From an uncultured Clostridia bacterium (GTDB lineage Bacteria; Bacillota; Clostridia; Oscillospirales; Acutalibacteraceae), in the NCBI GenBank assembly GCA_944384855.1, contig CALWUY010000053.1, positions 62,001-126,000 on the forward strand: a stretch of 64,000 bases of DNA, written 5' to 3'. How positions within the stretch are numbered: the stretch's first letter is position 1; every line of letters starts with the position of its first letter. Below are positions 8,489 to 16,946 of this stretch, in pieces. The notes under the pieces are model-generated. The model saw only the letters and a list, made by a program, of their open reading frames with translations, made no database searches and had not been told where the DNA came from. The position numbers and the translations under genes are program-made.

Positions 8489-10417
8489 TCATTCTCCTTT
8501 TTTAGTATAGCTTAAAAGTCCGCCGGCTTTTAAAATAGCCTTCTGACGCTCAGTGAAGTTAACCTGAAGCTCTAATTTTTCTCCGGTGGTTTCATCGGTC
8601 AAAATTATCTCTCCGCTGTCCATTCCGCTGAATATATTGCTTAATGTGAGCTTATCTCCCTGAGTGAGTTTATCGTAATCATCAGGATTTTTAAATGTAA
8701 GCGGCATAATTCCGGCATTTATAAGATTTGCGACATGTATACGCGCGAAACTTTTAGTAATTACGGCACGCACGCCTAAATACATCGGTACCAGCGCAGC
8801 GTGTTCGCGTGAAGACCCCTGTCCGTAATTGCTTCCGCCTACAATTATGCTTCTGCCTAATTTCTTTGCTCTTTCAGGGAAAGTTGTATCGCATACGCCG
8901 AAGCAGAACTGCGAAAGATGAGGAATATTGGAACGGTAAGGAAGAATTTTTGCGCCTGCGGGCATGATATGATCGGTAGTAATATTATCTCCGACCTTAA
9001 GCGCCAGCTCAGCAGTCAGTGTGTCTTCCTGAGGAATTTCTTTCGGGAACGGTTTTATGTTCGGTCCCCTGACAACCTTTAGATCGGCCGCTTCTTCGGC
9101 TGACGCCGGAGCGATAACGGCGCTGTCGTCGATTCTGAATTTTTCCGGCATTTTGATTTCCGGCATTTCGCCCAAAAGCCTCGGATCGGTAATTTCTCCG
9201 GTCAAAGCCGCCGCAACCGCTGTCTCAGGAGATACAAGGTATACCTGACCGTCAGCAGTTCCGCTTCTGCCTTCAAAATTACGGTTAAAGGTTCTGAGAG
9301 ATACTCCCGCGCTGTTAGGAGAAAATCCCATTCCTATGCAGGGACCGCAGGCGCATTCGAGCAGGCGGGCACCGCTGGCTAAAATATCTGTAAGCGCTCC
9401 GCAGTCAGAAAGCATTGTAAGTACCTGCTTTGATCCCGGAGAGATAGAAAGACTTACCGAAGGATCAATAACCTTGCCCTTTAACAGTGCGGCAACTTTA
9501 AGCATATCCAGAAGCGAAGAATTAGTGCAGGAGCCTATGCAAACCTGATCAACTTTGGTTCCTTTAAGTGATTCTACCGTCACAATATTATCCGGACTGT
9601 GCGGACAGGCAATCAGCGGTTTGAGCTCTGATAAATTTATATCTATAATCTTATCATAAACAGCATCTTCATCGCTCTTTAACTCAACGTAATCTTCCGC
9701 TCTGCCCTCAGCCTCCAAAAATGCCTTTGTTATCTCGTCTGACGGGAAAATGGAGGTTGTCGCTCCGAGTTCGGTACCCATATTTGTTATAGTGGCACGC
9801 TCCGGCACAGACAATGTTTTTATACCTTCGCCGCCCCATTCGATAATGGCGCCTACTCCGCCTTTTACCGAAAGTATTCTGAGTATTTCAAGGCTTATAT
9901 CTTTTGCCGTAACAAACGGATTAAGCTTTCCCGTAAGATTGACCTTATACATTTTAGGCATCGTAATATAATAAGCGCCGCCGCCCATTGCTACCGCAAC
10001 GTCAAGTCCGCCGGCTCCCATAGCCAGCATTCCGATACCGCCGCCTGTAGGCGTGTGACTGTCGGAACCTATAAGAGTCTTGCCCGGTTTTCCGAATCTC
10101 TCAAGATGAACCTGATGACAAATTCCGTTGCCCGGCCGCGAAAAATAAATACCGTGCTTTTTACAGACAGACTGTATATATCTATGGTCGTCCGCATTCT
10201 CAAAACCAGACTGCAATGTATTATGATCTATGTAAGCTACACTGCGCTCGGTTTTTACACGATCCAATCCCATCGTCTCAAACTCAAGATACGCCATCGT
10301 TCCGGTGGCATCCTGCGTCAGTGTCTGATCGATTTTAAGCGCGACCTCGCTTCCTACGGTCATATCGCCGCTCAGCTTATGCGCCATAATGATTTTTTGT
10401 GCGATTGTATAACCCAT
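8489..10417 (-). CDS. acn: aconitate hydratase
   Basis: Fe-S enzyme isomerising citrate to isocitrate. The 642-residue product is of the shorter mitochondrial-like aconitase class. Visible motifs are GSDSHTPTGGG and the three 4Fe-4S cysteines in CIGSCTNSS and CACGPCIGMG. The swivel-domain signature GSNYGQGSSREHAAL is present. It follows the GntR regulator by 6 nt and is followed directly by isocitrate dehydrogenase, giving a citrate to 2-oxoglutarate module for glutamate synthesis. Confidence 0.94.
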   Translation of the reverse strand: MGYTIAQKIIMAHKLSGDMTVGSEVALKIDQTLTQDATGTMAYLEFETMGLDRVKTERSVAYIDHNTLQSGFENADDHRYIQSVCKKHGIYFSRPGNGICHQVHLERFGKPGKTLIGSDSHTPTGGGIGMLAMGAGGLDVAVAMGGGAYYITMPKMYKVNLTGKLNPFVTAKDISLEILRILSVKGGVGAIIEWGGEGIKTLSVPERATITNMGTELGATTSIFPSDEITKAFLEAEGRAEDYVELKSDEDAVYDKIIDINLSELKPLIACPHSPDNIVTVESLKGTKVDQVCIGSCTNSSLLDMLKVAALLKGKVIDPSVSLSISPGSKQVLTMLSDCGALTDILASGARLLECACGPCIGMGFSPNSAGVSLRTFNRNFEGRSGTADGQVYLVSPETAVAAALTGEITDPRLLGEMPEIKMPEKFRIDDSAVIAPASAEEAADLKVVRGPNIKPFPKEIPQEDTLTAELALKVGDNITTDHIMPAGAKILPYRSNIPHLSQFCFGVCDTTFPERAKKLGRSIIVGGSNYGQGSSREHAALVPMYLGVRAVITKSFARIHVANLINAGIMPLTFKNPDDYDKLTQGDKLTLSNIFSGMDSGEIILTDETTGEKLELQVNFTERQKAILKAGGLLSYTKKGE

Positions 10418-10423
10418 TATCCG

Positions 10424-11065
10424 TCAATCCTTTCCTATTATGTGATTATATGCATTATTAACATGCTCTTTTGCGTATTTTGCGGCAAGTTTGCTGTCTC
10501 CCGCGGCAATCGCTTCATATATTCTGCGGTGCTCTTCAACAGATGCATTTGCCCGGCTTTTGCTTTCAAGCGATGCTCTGCGATATTTCTGCACCTTCTT
10601 GTGAAGAGGTACCAGTATATCGTAAAATGTCATACTGCCGCTCAGCTTATACAGGGTTTTATGAAACTGGTTATCCATAATTTTAATATGATCGGCATCT
10701 TGTTTTTCAAGGTAAAATTCCTGAAGTTCCAAAGCTTCCTTAAGTTCTGACAACTGTTCTTCGGTATGGTTTTCAGCCGCTAAAGAAGCTACCAAACACT
10801 CAAGCTGTTCCCTCACCACAAATATATCGGCTAAATCTTTTTCACTTATACCTATAACCACCGAACCTTTTGGTGATTCCTCTATGATATGTTCCTGCTC
10901 GAGTCTTCTGAGCGCTTCTCTTATAGGAGTACGGCTTACGCCCAGTTCGGCGCTGAGCCGGCTTTCAGTAAGAAGTTCTCCCCTGCCGTACTTTCCGCTT
11001 AATATGTCAGTCTCCAAATGTTCAAACACCTGATCTGCAAGTGATACGGACTTATGTTCTATCAT
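10424..11065 (-). CDS. GntR-family regulator with FCD ligand domain
   Basis: 213 residues: an N-terminal winged helix (residues about 5-70, including ESRLSAELGVSRTPIREALRRLEQ, the GntR signature) and a C-terminal all-helical FCD domain with the usual D/H/H metal-ligand pattern (MDNQFHK, EEHRRIYEAI). It lies inside the operon it presumably controls, overlapping the Re-citrate synthase stop by ATGA and preceding aconitase. FCD domains commonly sense small carboxylates, so citrate or 2-oxoglutarate would be sensible ligands (inference). A 22-bp near-perfect palindrome at the operon promoter is the likely operator. Confidence 0.9.
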   Translation of the reverse strand: MIEHKSVSLADQVFEHLETDILSGKYGRGELLTESRLSAELGVSRTPIREALRRLEQEHIIEESPKGSVVIGISEKDLADIFVVREQLECLVASLAAENHTEEQLSELKEALELQEFYLEKQDADHIKIMDNQFHKTLYKLSGSMTFYDILVPLHKKVQKYRRASLESKSRANASVEEHRRIYEAIAAGDSKLAAKYAKEHVNNAYNHIIGKD

Positions 11066-12447
11066 TTTCTGCCACCCCTTTTAAAGCGGTCACCCGAAAG
11101 TTCCTCAATTTTACTCTCAATCTCATAATTTGAAAGCGCAGTCTGCCGTCCGTCTTCATATTCCTTGTCCACCCATTCTTTTAATGATACTACAAGAGGG
11201 TCTTTTTTGTCAATAGAATGTTCCGCTTTCAAACGGTAGTTTGTATTTATCCAATAGGCAATTCCTGCCAAACCGCTGGTTTTACTTATAGTAACAGTCG
11301 CGGGTCTGTTAAGCAGTTTATCCGTGTTGAAAATATTGTATATTTCTTCATCCTTAAGCAGACCGTCCGCGTGTATACCCGCTCTTGTTACATTGAAATT
11401 TCTTCCTACAAACGGAGTCATAGGCGGGATATCATAATTCATTTCGGTTCTGAAATAATCCGCAATCTCCGAAATCACCGTCGTATCCATTCCGTCAAAC
11501 GAGCCTCGAAGCGAAGCATACTCCATTACCATTGCTTCAAGCGGTATGTTTCCGGTTCTCTCACCTATTCCGAGCAGCGAACAGTTAACGGCTGACGCAC
11601 CGTACAGCCATGCGGTAGAAGCATTAGCGACTGCCTTGTAAAAATCATTATGACCGTGCCATTCAAGCATTTCGCTCGGTACATCCGAATAATGTTGAAG
11701 TCCATATATTATTCCGGGCACGCTTCTCGGCAAAGCCACTTCCGTATACGGTACTCCGTAACCCATTGTGTCGCATGCCCGAATTCTTACAGGTATACCC
11801 GCATCCTTCGACAACTTCATAAGTTCGTTTACAAACGGCACTACAAATCCGTAAAAATCGGCCCTTGTTATATCTTCCAAATGACATCTCGGCATAACTC
11901 CTGCTTCAAATGCCTCCGCCACAGCGGCAAGATACATATCCATCGCTTGCTTACGGGTCTTTTTCAGCTTTTTGAATATATGGTAATCACTGCACGAAAC
12001 CAGTATACCTGTTTCCCTGACTCCTAAATCCTTTACAAGCTTAAAGTCTTCCTTGCTCGCTCTTATCCATGTTGTGATCTCAGGAAATTTAAGACCTAAT
12101 GACTGGCATTTTTCAAGCGCTTCCCTGTCCTTTTGACTATATACAAAAAACTCAGTCTGCCGTATAATGCCATAAGGTCCGCCCAATTTTGACATCAGCT
12201 TATACAAATCTACTACCTGTTTTACCGTATACGGCTCAACCGACTGCTGGCCGTCTCGCAGAGAAGTATCGGTTATCCATATATCCTTAGGCATCCCCAT
12301 TGGCACACGGCGATGGTTAAAGGCGACCTTCGGCACATCATCGTACGGATATAAATCCCTGTATAGATTAGGTTCATCGACATCCTGCAGAGAATATTTG
12401 TAAGTTGACTGCTCTAAAACATTAGATTTATTTGATAATTCCAGCAT
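11062..12447 (-). CDS. Re-type citrate synthase (DRE-TIM metallolyase)
   Basis: A 461-residue relative of isopropylmalate/homocitrate synthases. It has the signature TDTSLRDGQQS near residue 60 and the metal-binding HGHND. Clostridial Re-citrate synthases of this type condense acetyl-CoA and oxaloacetate with opposite stereochemistry to the usual enzyme. No Si-type citrate synthase is in the operon, and aconitase plus isocitrate dehydrogenase follow, which supports this call over LeuA. The ATG at 12447 has GAGGGGTG in front of it. The frame's earlier codons run through the promoter and operator and are rejected. Confidence 0.85.
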   Translation of the reverse strand: MLELSNKSNVLEQSTYKYSLQDVDEPNLYRDLYPYDDVPKVAFNHRRVPMGMPKDIWITDTSLRDGQQSVEPYTVKQVVDLYKLMSKLGGPYGIIRQTEFFVYSQKDREALEKCQSLGLKFPEITTWIRASKEDFKLVKDLGVRETGILVSCSDYHIFKKLKKTRKQAMDMYLAAVAEAFEAGVMPRCHLEDITRADFYGFVVPFVNELMKLSKDAGIPVRIRACDTMGYGVPYTEVALPRSVPGIIYGLQHYSDVPSEMLEWHGHNDFYKAVANASTAWLYGASAVNCSLLGIGERTGNIPLEAMVMEYASLRGSFDGMDTTVISEIADYFRTEMNYDIPPMTPFVGRNFNVTRAGIHADGLLKDEEIYNIFNTDKLLNRPATVTISKTSGLAGIAYWINTNYRLKAEHSIDKKDPLVVSLKEWVDKEYEDGRQTALSNYEIESKIEELSGDRFKRGGRK

Positions 12448-12460
12448 AACATCACCCCTC

Positions 12461-12482
12461 GTATAACTGTATACAATTATAC
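12461..12482. promoter_or_regulatory. candidate GntR operator (22-bp palindrome)
   Basis: GTATAA-C-TGTATACA-A-TTATAC is symmetric except for one position pair. It covers the -10 box and the region just downstream of the promoter at 12476-12504, so a bound protein would block transcription. The inner TTGTATACAG resembles the GT...AC spacing of FCD/FadR-type GntR operators. The operon encodes such a regulator, so autoregulation is inferred. Confidence 0.72.
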
Positions 12483-12504
12483 ATCGTTTCATTGAATATG
12501 TCAA
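12476..12504 (-). promoter_or_regulatory. housekeeping promoter of the Re-citrate synthase operon
   Basis: On the minus strand TTGACA (12504-12499), a 17-bp spacer and TATAAT (12481-12476) form a perfect consensus. The -10 box is embedded in the palindromic operator. Confidence 0.9.
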
Positions 12505-12575
12505 GCAGGAATATCTTTATAATTTTGATAACAGGTATTAGTTATTGCTCAAGTTATTATTTTTAATAAAAAAAT

Positions 12576-12788
12576 TCAACCGTGACGCAGCCATATTTTG
12601 TTGACATGAATAATAACCCACATTATAATATATTTAAAAAAAGCAGAGGTAAATTCACAAGGAATAAGGTGGTCAAAATCAATGTGCTCCTCCAGCAGCG
12701 TAATTAATTCCGGTTTCTTTTCTTCTATGGAGTCGAGCACCCCGTTGTAGATGTCGAAAAGCGACATTTGCACGGCTTTATTTCGCAT
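12576..12788 (-). pseudogene. transposase remnant (N-terminal fragment)
   Basis: A 70-residue open frame whose first ~50 residues (MSLFDIYNGVL..., KPELITLLEEHIDFDHLIP) look like the N-terminus of a family of DDE transposases common in Clostridia. The frame then departs from the family and ends, with no DDE catalytic core anywhere in the 200 bp that remain. The ATG has a GGAG upstream. The family call rests on memory of the N-terminal pattern, not a search. It lies in a 450-bp gap that otherwise holds only promoters and an inverted repeat. Confidence 0.55.
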
Positions 12789-12791
12789 GAT

Positions 12792-12858
12792 TTTTTCTCC
12801 GTTTCTTTGGTGTATTTAGTTTTTTCCAATACAATTTTACCATAAAAACGGAGAAAAA
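12792..12858. repeat. imperfect inverted repeat beside the transposase remnant
   Basis: Two ~20-bp arms (12792-12811 and 12839-12858), each built on TTTTCTCCGTTT...GGT, pair at 18 of 20 positions across 27 bp. It sits immediately upstream of the remnant transposase start. It could be a leader hairpin or a relic of the element's terminal inverted repeat. Confidence 0.6.
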
Positions 12859-12889
12859 TCAGTAGTTGTAAAAGTCTTTTAAGCCTTTA

Positions 12890-12917
12890 TTTCAGCAGCT
12901 TTTCAGACTTTTATAAT
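12890..12917 (+). promoter_or_regulatory. possible promoter of the metallophosphoesterase gene
   Basis: TATAAT at 12912-12917 with a weak -35 (TTTCAG, 12890-12895) 16 bp upstream. It is followed 24 bp later by GAAAGGATG and the ATG at 12951. The -10 is good and the -35 poor. Confidence 0.45.
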
Positions 12918-12950
12918 CGACTAATAATATTTTATGAAAGGATGACCCTA

Positions 12951-15900
12951 ATGAAAAAAACAGCAAAAAAATTTCTGGCAGTAACATTATCGTTGGCTCT
13001 GCTTATCAGTCAATTTATAATGTTAGGCAGTTTAGGTGTAACAGCCGCCGCTGCGCCGGAATACACCTCAAGCGCAACCCTTGAAGGTACTGAGGAACCA
13101 ATCCTCACAGATGAGATAGTGTTCCTTGATGCAACCACCAGCGCGGGTCTTAACCTTGGCTGGCACAGTCAAACTTCCTTTCGTTCGAGCGGTGAAAAGG
13201 GTAATTACATTGAAATCCACGAAACCAGTGAAACGGGACCCGGAATTACTTTGACCTATGTTGCCGAAACCACAGCGGATATCAGCAATATGCAGTATAT
13301 GGAGTTTTATCTCTATCTGCCTGAGGAACATAGCGATTTTGTAAGCAGTGCAACATGGGCAGAACTCGAACTGACTTCTGCCGGAACAGCCGATGCTGAT
13401 GAAATAGGATTAAATCTTGACCAGATTAAAAAACTTAACATAGGCGCAGGTTGGAATTATGTTAAAATCGACCTTTCCACCTTCAATGTTAATGCGGGAA
13501 CAATCGATAAAACTAAAGTCAACTTTATGCGTCTTTATATCAATTCTGCATCTGAGGCACTTTCCTGGCTCAGAATTACCGATATACGTTTCACAGCCTA
13601 CAATGTAAGAGATTTTTATGACCCGATTTCTTCTTATGTTGAGTCTGCCGGTACATGTTCTATCGGAGACGGCGTTATATCTACTACATATACTTCTCCC
13701 CAAAATACAAGCATCCTTATAAATAACGGCGATAAATATAAAGATATGACAGGAATGCAGTATTTCGAGTTCGATATATATCTTTCGGATAGTGCACTGA
13801 TTGATAATGTAGGAACTTGGGGATTTAACATGGAACTTCGTTCCAATGGCTCAACCGGCGATGATTATGAGATTCAGTGGGAAAAGAAATCAACAGTAGA
13901 GAGGATGCATTGGCAGTCAGGCTGGAATCATGTGAAACTTGAAATCAGCGGCGGTACAAAGGGCGGCGGAAATAACACTTTTGATATTTCCAAGGTTTCA
14001 GGTTTCAGAATGTATACTCATTCTTACAGTGTAAGCCTTTCGGGTGAATATACCATAAAATATGCTAATATGCGATTTACTAAGGATTATGCACCTGAGA
14101 GAGTAGAGGACATTCTCTTTAATGCCAGCGGTGCAGGAAGCGGACTTGATGCAGGGTCTAACTGCGCAGATGCGTTCCACTATAAGGCAAATGATGCAAA
14201 GTATAACGCTACAGACAGCGCGTTTGCGTATAAATCTTCTACTTCCTACGATATCCGCGGTTTCCAGTTTGTAGAGTTTGATTTATGGGTGGCAGATGCA
14301 AGCACACTGTTTTCGGGCGATGCCGCTTTTGAAATTACTTCTTCGGGCAAATGCGATGTAAATGAGGTTTCGGCTAAGAAAGCAGTGCTTCAAAGCCTTG
14401 GACTTCAGAACGGCTGGAATCATGTAAAGCTGAGTATGGGCGATTTTGTAAATTCCAGCACAGATCCGATTGATTTAAGTGCGGTTAATTATTTCAGACT
14501 TTATTTTGCAGGCTATACTGCAGGCAAAATGATAGATAATGTCCGCTTTACCCGCTATGAATATCAGGATGAAAGTACTAACACTAAAATCCTTATAAAT
14601 AAGGGCGACAGCCTGAGTTTCAATGCGGCTTGGGGTGCGGTTGATATTGCTGCCGATACTACAGAATCAGAGCCTGCTTTGAGCCTTACTTCTCAGAACG
14701 GCACAGGTGTAGGTATGGTATTTAACCGTTATGCCAACTACCAGTTCCGTTATGATTTCACAAATTCAGAGTATATCGAGTTTGACCTTTATACCGAGGA
14801 TGTGAATATCTTCAAAAATGCAAGCGATTGCCGTATTGATTTAACTTCGGGTTCGGATTTCAATTTTGATGGTATTGCAGTAGAAGTTACAAAGGAGGCT
14901 TTAAAGGCAGTTGCTCTTACATACGGCTGGAATCATATTAAAGTTCCGATAGATTATTCGACTGCTGATGAAGACTTTAACCGCAAGGATGTCCGCGGAT
15001 TCCGTTTCTTTACAAGTTATGCTACCGAGGGCAGCACTGTAAAGGTTAAGAATTTCTATGCTACAGGTGACAGCGGGACTGTTACACCTTTCCTTGCTGA
15101 TAAGCCTGCAAGTGTTGCCTATGAAAACGAATGGGTAATAGCAAGCGGTGACAGTATTTTTGATTTAACTTGCTCAGGCAAGGAAACTACACCGAATAAA
15201 GCCGAAAACGGCGAATGTTTCATCCAGACAACTATTCCGGGCGGTTTTTCTTCGAACGGTGCCACTGTTACAAAGCAACCTGCAATTACAATTGAGGGGG
15301 CTGAAAATGCAACCGATTATGCTCTTTCAATGCTTTTCTATATTGATGACGTAAACGCATTCAAGAAATATTCATCTGCTGAAATCGAGATTTCTTCCGA
15401 TGCTGCAAGCATTGATAACAACGATTTGCATTGGGATATAAGTGCTTTGCACCTGAAATCAGGCTGGAATAAACTGAATCTCAGTTTTGCAGATGCAGAT
15501 ACAAATAAAGGCACGTTTGACCCTGCAAGTATTCAGAATTTCCGTATATATCTGTCAGCCTATACCGATACCGTTATCGCAGTTGACGATATCAAGATTA
15601 TCAAAGCCGACGAGGCAGAGTTCCTGACAGATGTTTCTATTTATCCTGAGGGTTCATGGATAGAAGATGTTGAAACAGCAGATTATGAATATACTTTTGT
15701 TGCAGTTCCTGACCTTCAGGAAATAACCGCAAAATATCCTGCAATGCTTGAAACTATGTTTGGTTATATTGCGGATAATAAGACCGCTATGAATACTCAG
15801 TTTGTAATGGGTCTTGGCGACCTTACTTGGAACGGATGTTGCAATAACGAAGCTTCTGTTACGGAATATGAAAGAGTAAGAGCGGCTTATTCAAAGTTGG

Positions 15901-16757
15901 ATGAGGCAGGTATTGAATATTCAAATGTTTACGGAAACCACGATTATGTTCCCGCAAACAGAACAGATAACACTCATTCGGCTTTGTTTAACGAATATTT
16001 CGGTTATGATTATTATTCACAGAACCATACAATGTTCGGCGGTGCTTACGGAGAGGGTAAAATGGATAATGTTTACTATCTAGTAAATGTAAGCGGTGTT
16101 AAATATTTGGTGTTGGCGCTTGAGTTATTTGAGGAATATCAGGATTCGGACGTTGTAGCATGGGCAAATGAGGTTGTGGAAAATCATCCGAATTATAACG
16201 TAGTCGTTACAACCCACGCATATTTAGGTTCAGACGGCGAGTGTCTTGACCCTGCAGGCACATATCTCTGGGATAACCTTGTAAGTAAACACAGCAATAT
16301 CTTTATGGTGCTTAGCGGTCATGTGATAAATGATTATGAAGAGGGTTCTGTAGCAAGCAGTGTTACTGTTCGCGAGGACGGCAGTTCGGTTTATCAGTAT
16401 ATGATAAATTCTCAGGATGTTGATACATATTACGGAGGTCTTGGAATGCTCATGTTCCTGCACTTCAGTAATGAAGGCAAGACGGTTACCTTCCGTTATT
16501 ATTCACCCGTACATGAGGCATATTATAAGAAATGTAACCAGTTCAGTATCACATTGGATGCTGATACCTATGTAGCACCTCTTATGGGCGATGTTGACGG
16601 TAACGATATTATCGATATCAGGGACCTTGTCCGCTATAAGAAGTATGAAAGTCTAAGTGATGTCAGCATTGATAAATATTCTGCTGATATTGTTGATGAC
16701 GGTATTCTTAACGTTACTGATATAGTAGCACTCAGACGGATTTTAATCGGCAAATAA
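12951..16757 (+). CDS. giant secreted dockerin metallophosphoesterase with five repeated modules
   Basis: A 1268-residue protein. Order: signal peptide (about 1-33); five tandem ~160-180-residue beta-rich modules, each marked by a G-W-N-(H/Y/K) motif at residues 167, 324, 488, 659 and 838 followed by an FR(I/L/F)Y-type strand; a calcineurin-like phosphoesterase domain (about 915-1200); and a C-terminal type I dockerin (about 1212-1268) with two calcium loops, DVDGNDIIDIRDL and DIVDDGILNVTDI. Metal-site residues seen are D921 (as DxQ, not DxH), D957, N996-H997-D998 and H1089. H1124 lies in a GHxx motif whose usual last histidine is Ile. The modules resemble carbohydrate-binding sandwiches, but no CBM family could be assigned. 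GAAAGGA fits the ATG at 12951 better than the one at 12942. The substrate is unknown. Confidence 0.8.
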   Translation: MKKTAKKFLAVTLSLALLISQFIMLGSLGVTAAAAPEYTSSATLEGTEEPILTDEIVFLDATTSAGLNLGWHSQTSFRSSGEKGNYIEIHETSETGPGITLTYVAETTADISNMQYMEFYLYLPEEHSDFVSSATWAELELTSAGTADADEIGLNLDQIKKLNIGAGWNYVKIDLSTFNVNAGTIDKTKVNFMRLYINSASEALSWLRITDIRFTAYNVRDFYDPISSYVESAGTCSIGDGVISTTYTSPQNTSILINNGDKYKDMTGMQYFEFDIYLSDSALIDNVGTWGFNMELRSNGSTGDDYEIQWEKKSTVERMHWQSGWNHVKLEISGGTKGGGNNTFDISKVSGFRMYTHSYSVSLSGEYTIKYANMRFTKDYAPERVEDILFNASGAGSGLDAGSNCADAFHYKANDAKYNATDSAFAYKSSTSYDIRGFQFVEFDLWVADASTLFSGDAAFEITSSGKCDVNEVSAKKAVLQSLGLQNGWNHVKLSMGDFVNSSTDPIDLSAVNYFRLYFAGYTAGKMIDNVRFTRYEYQDESTNTKILINKGDSLSFNAAWGAVDIAADTTESEPALSLTSQNGTGVGMVFNRYANYQFRYDFTNSEYIEFDLYTEDVNIFKNASDCRIDLTSGSDFNFDGIAVEVTKEALKAVALTYGWNHIKVPIDYSTADEDFNRKDVRGFRFFTSYATEGSTVKVKNFYATGDSGTVTPFLADKPASVAYENEWVIASGDSIFDLTCSGKETTPNKAENGECFIQTTIPGGFSSNGATVTKQPAITIEGAENATDYALSMLFYIDDVNAFKKYSSAEIEISSDAASIDNNDLHWDISALHLKSGWNKLNLSFADADTNKGTFDPASIQNFRIYLSAYTDTVIAVDDIKIIKADEAEFLTDVSIYPEGSWIEDVETADYEYTFVAVPDLQEITAKYPAMLETMFGYIADNKTAMNTQFVMGLGDLTWNGCCNNEASVTEYERVRAAYSKLDEAGIEYSNVYGNHDYVPANRTDNTHSALFNEYFGYDYYSQNHTMFGGAYGEGKMDNVYYLVNVSGVKYLVLALELFEEYQDSDVVAWANEVVENHPNYNVVVTTHAYLGSDGECLDPAGTYLWDNLVSKHSNIFMVLSGHVINDYEEGSVASSVTVREDGSSVYQYMINSQDVDTYYGGLGMLMFLHFSNEGKTVTFRYYSPVHEAYYKKCNQFSITLDADTYVAPLMGDVDGNDIIDIRDLVRYKKYESLSDVSIDKYSADIVDDGILNVTDIVALRRILIGK

Positions 16758-16767
16758 ATATTGACTT

Positions 16768-16801
16768 TTGCGGTGTGTAGTCCTCAAACTGCACGCCGCA
16801 A
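16768..16801 (+). terminator. hairpin after the dockerin protein gene
   Basis: A 13-bp stem (16768-16780 with 16789-16801, two G-U pairs) and 8-nt loop located 11 bp after the stop codon. The following DNA is only moderately T-rich, so termination may be partial. Confidence 0.6.
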
Positions 16802-16900
16802 AGCGGTTATATCTTATTAAAGCAAATAATCTTTCTTGTTTGTTTTAATAAAATATAATTTTTAAAAATATTACTTAGACCGAATATTTTCGGCAATGTG

Positions 16901-16930
16901 AAACGGCCTGAAGTTTTCTTCAGGCCGTTT
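16901..16930. terminator. bidirectional terminator between convergent genes
   Basis: A perfect 13-bp stem AAACGGCCTGAAG (16901-16913 with 16918-16930) with a TTTT loop. It lies just past the end of the minus-strand GGGtGRT gene and is the second stop for the plus-strand dockerin gene. Confidence 0.85.
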
Positions 16931-16946
16931 ATCTATGAAGTAGAAA

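Noticed and set aside
10055-10750. 231-codon open frame on the plus strand over aconitase and the GntR gene
   Set aside because: Crosses two well-supported genes on the other strand and has no recognisable domain or ribosome site.
11062-12447. 2-isopropylmalate synthase (leuA)
   Set aside because: The operon contains aconitase and isocitrate dehydrogenase, and the long N-terminus before TDTSLRDGQQS matches Re-citrate synthases better than LeuA.
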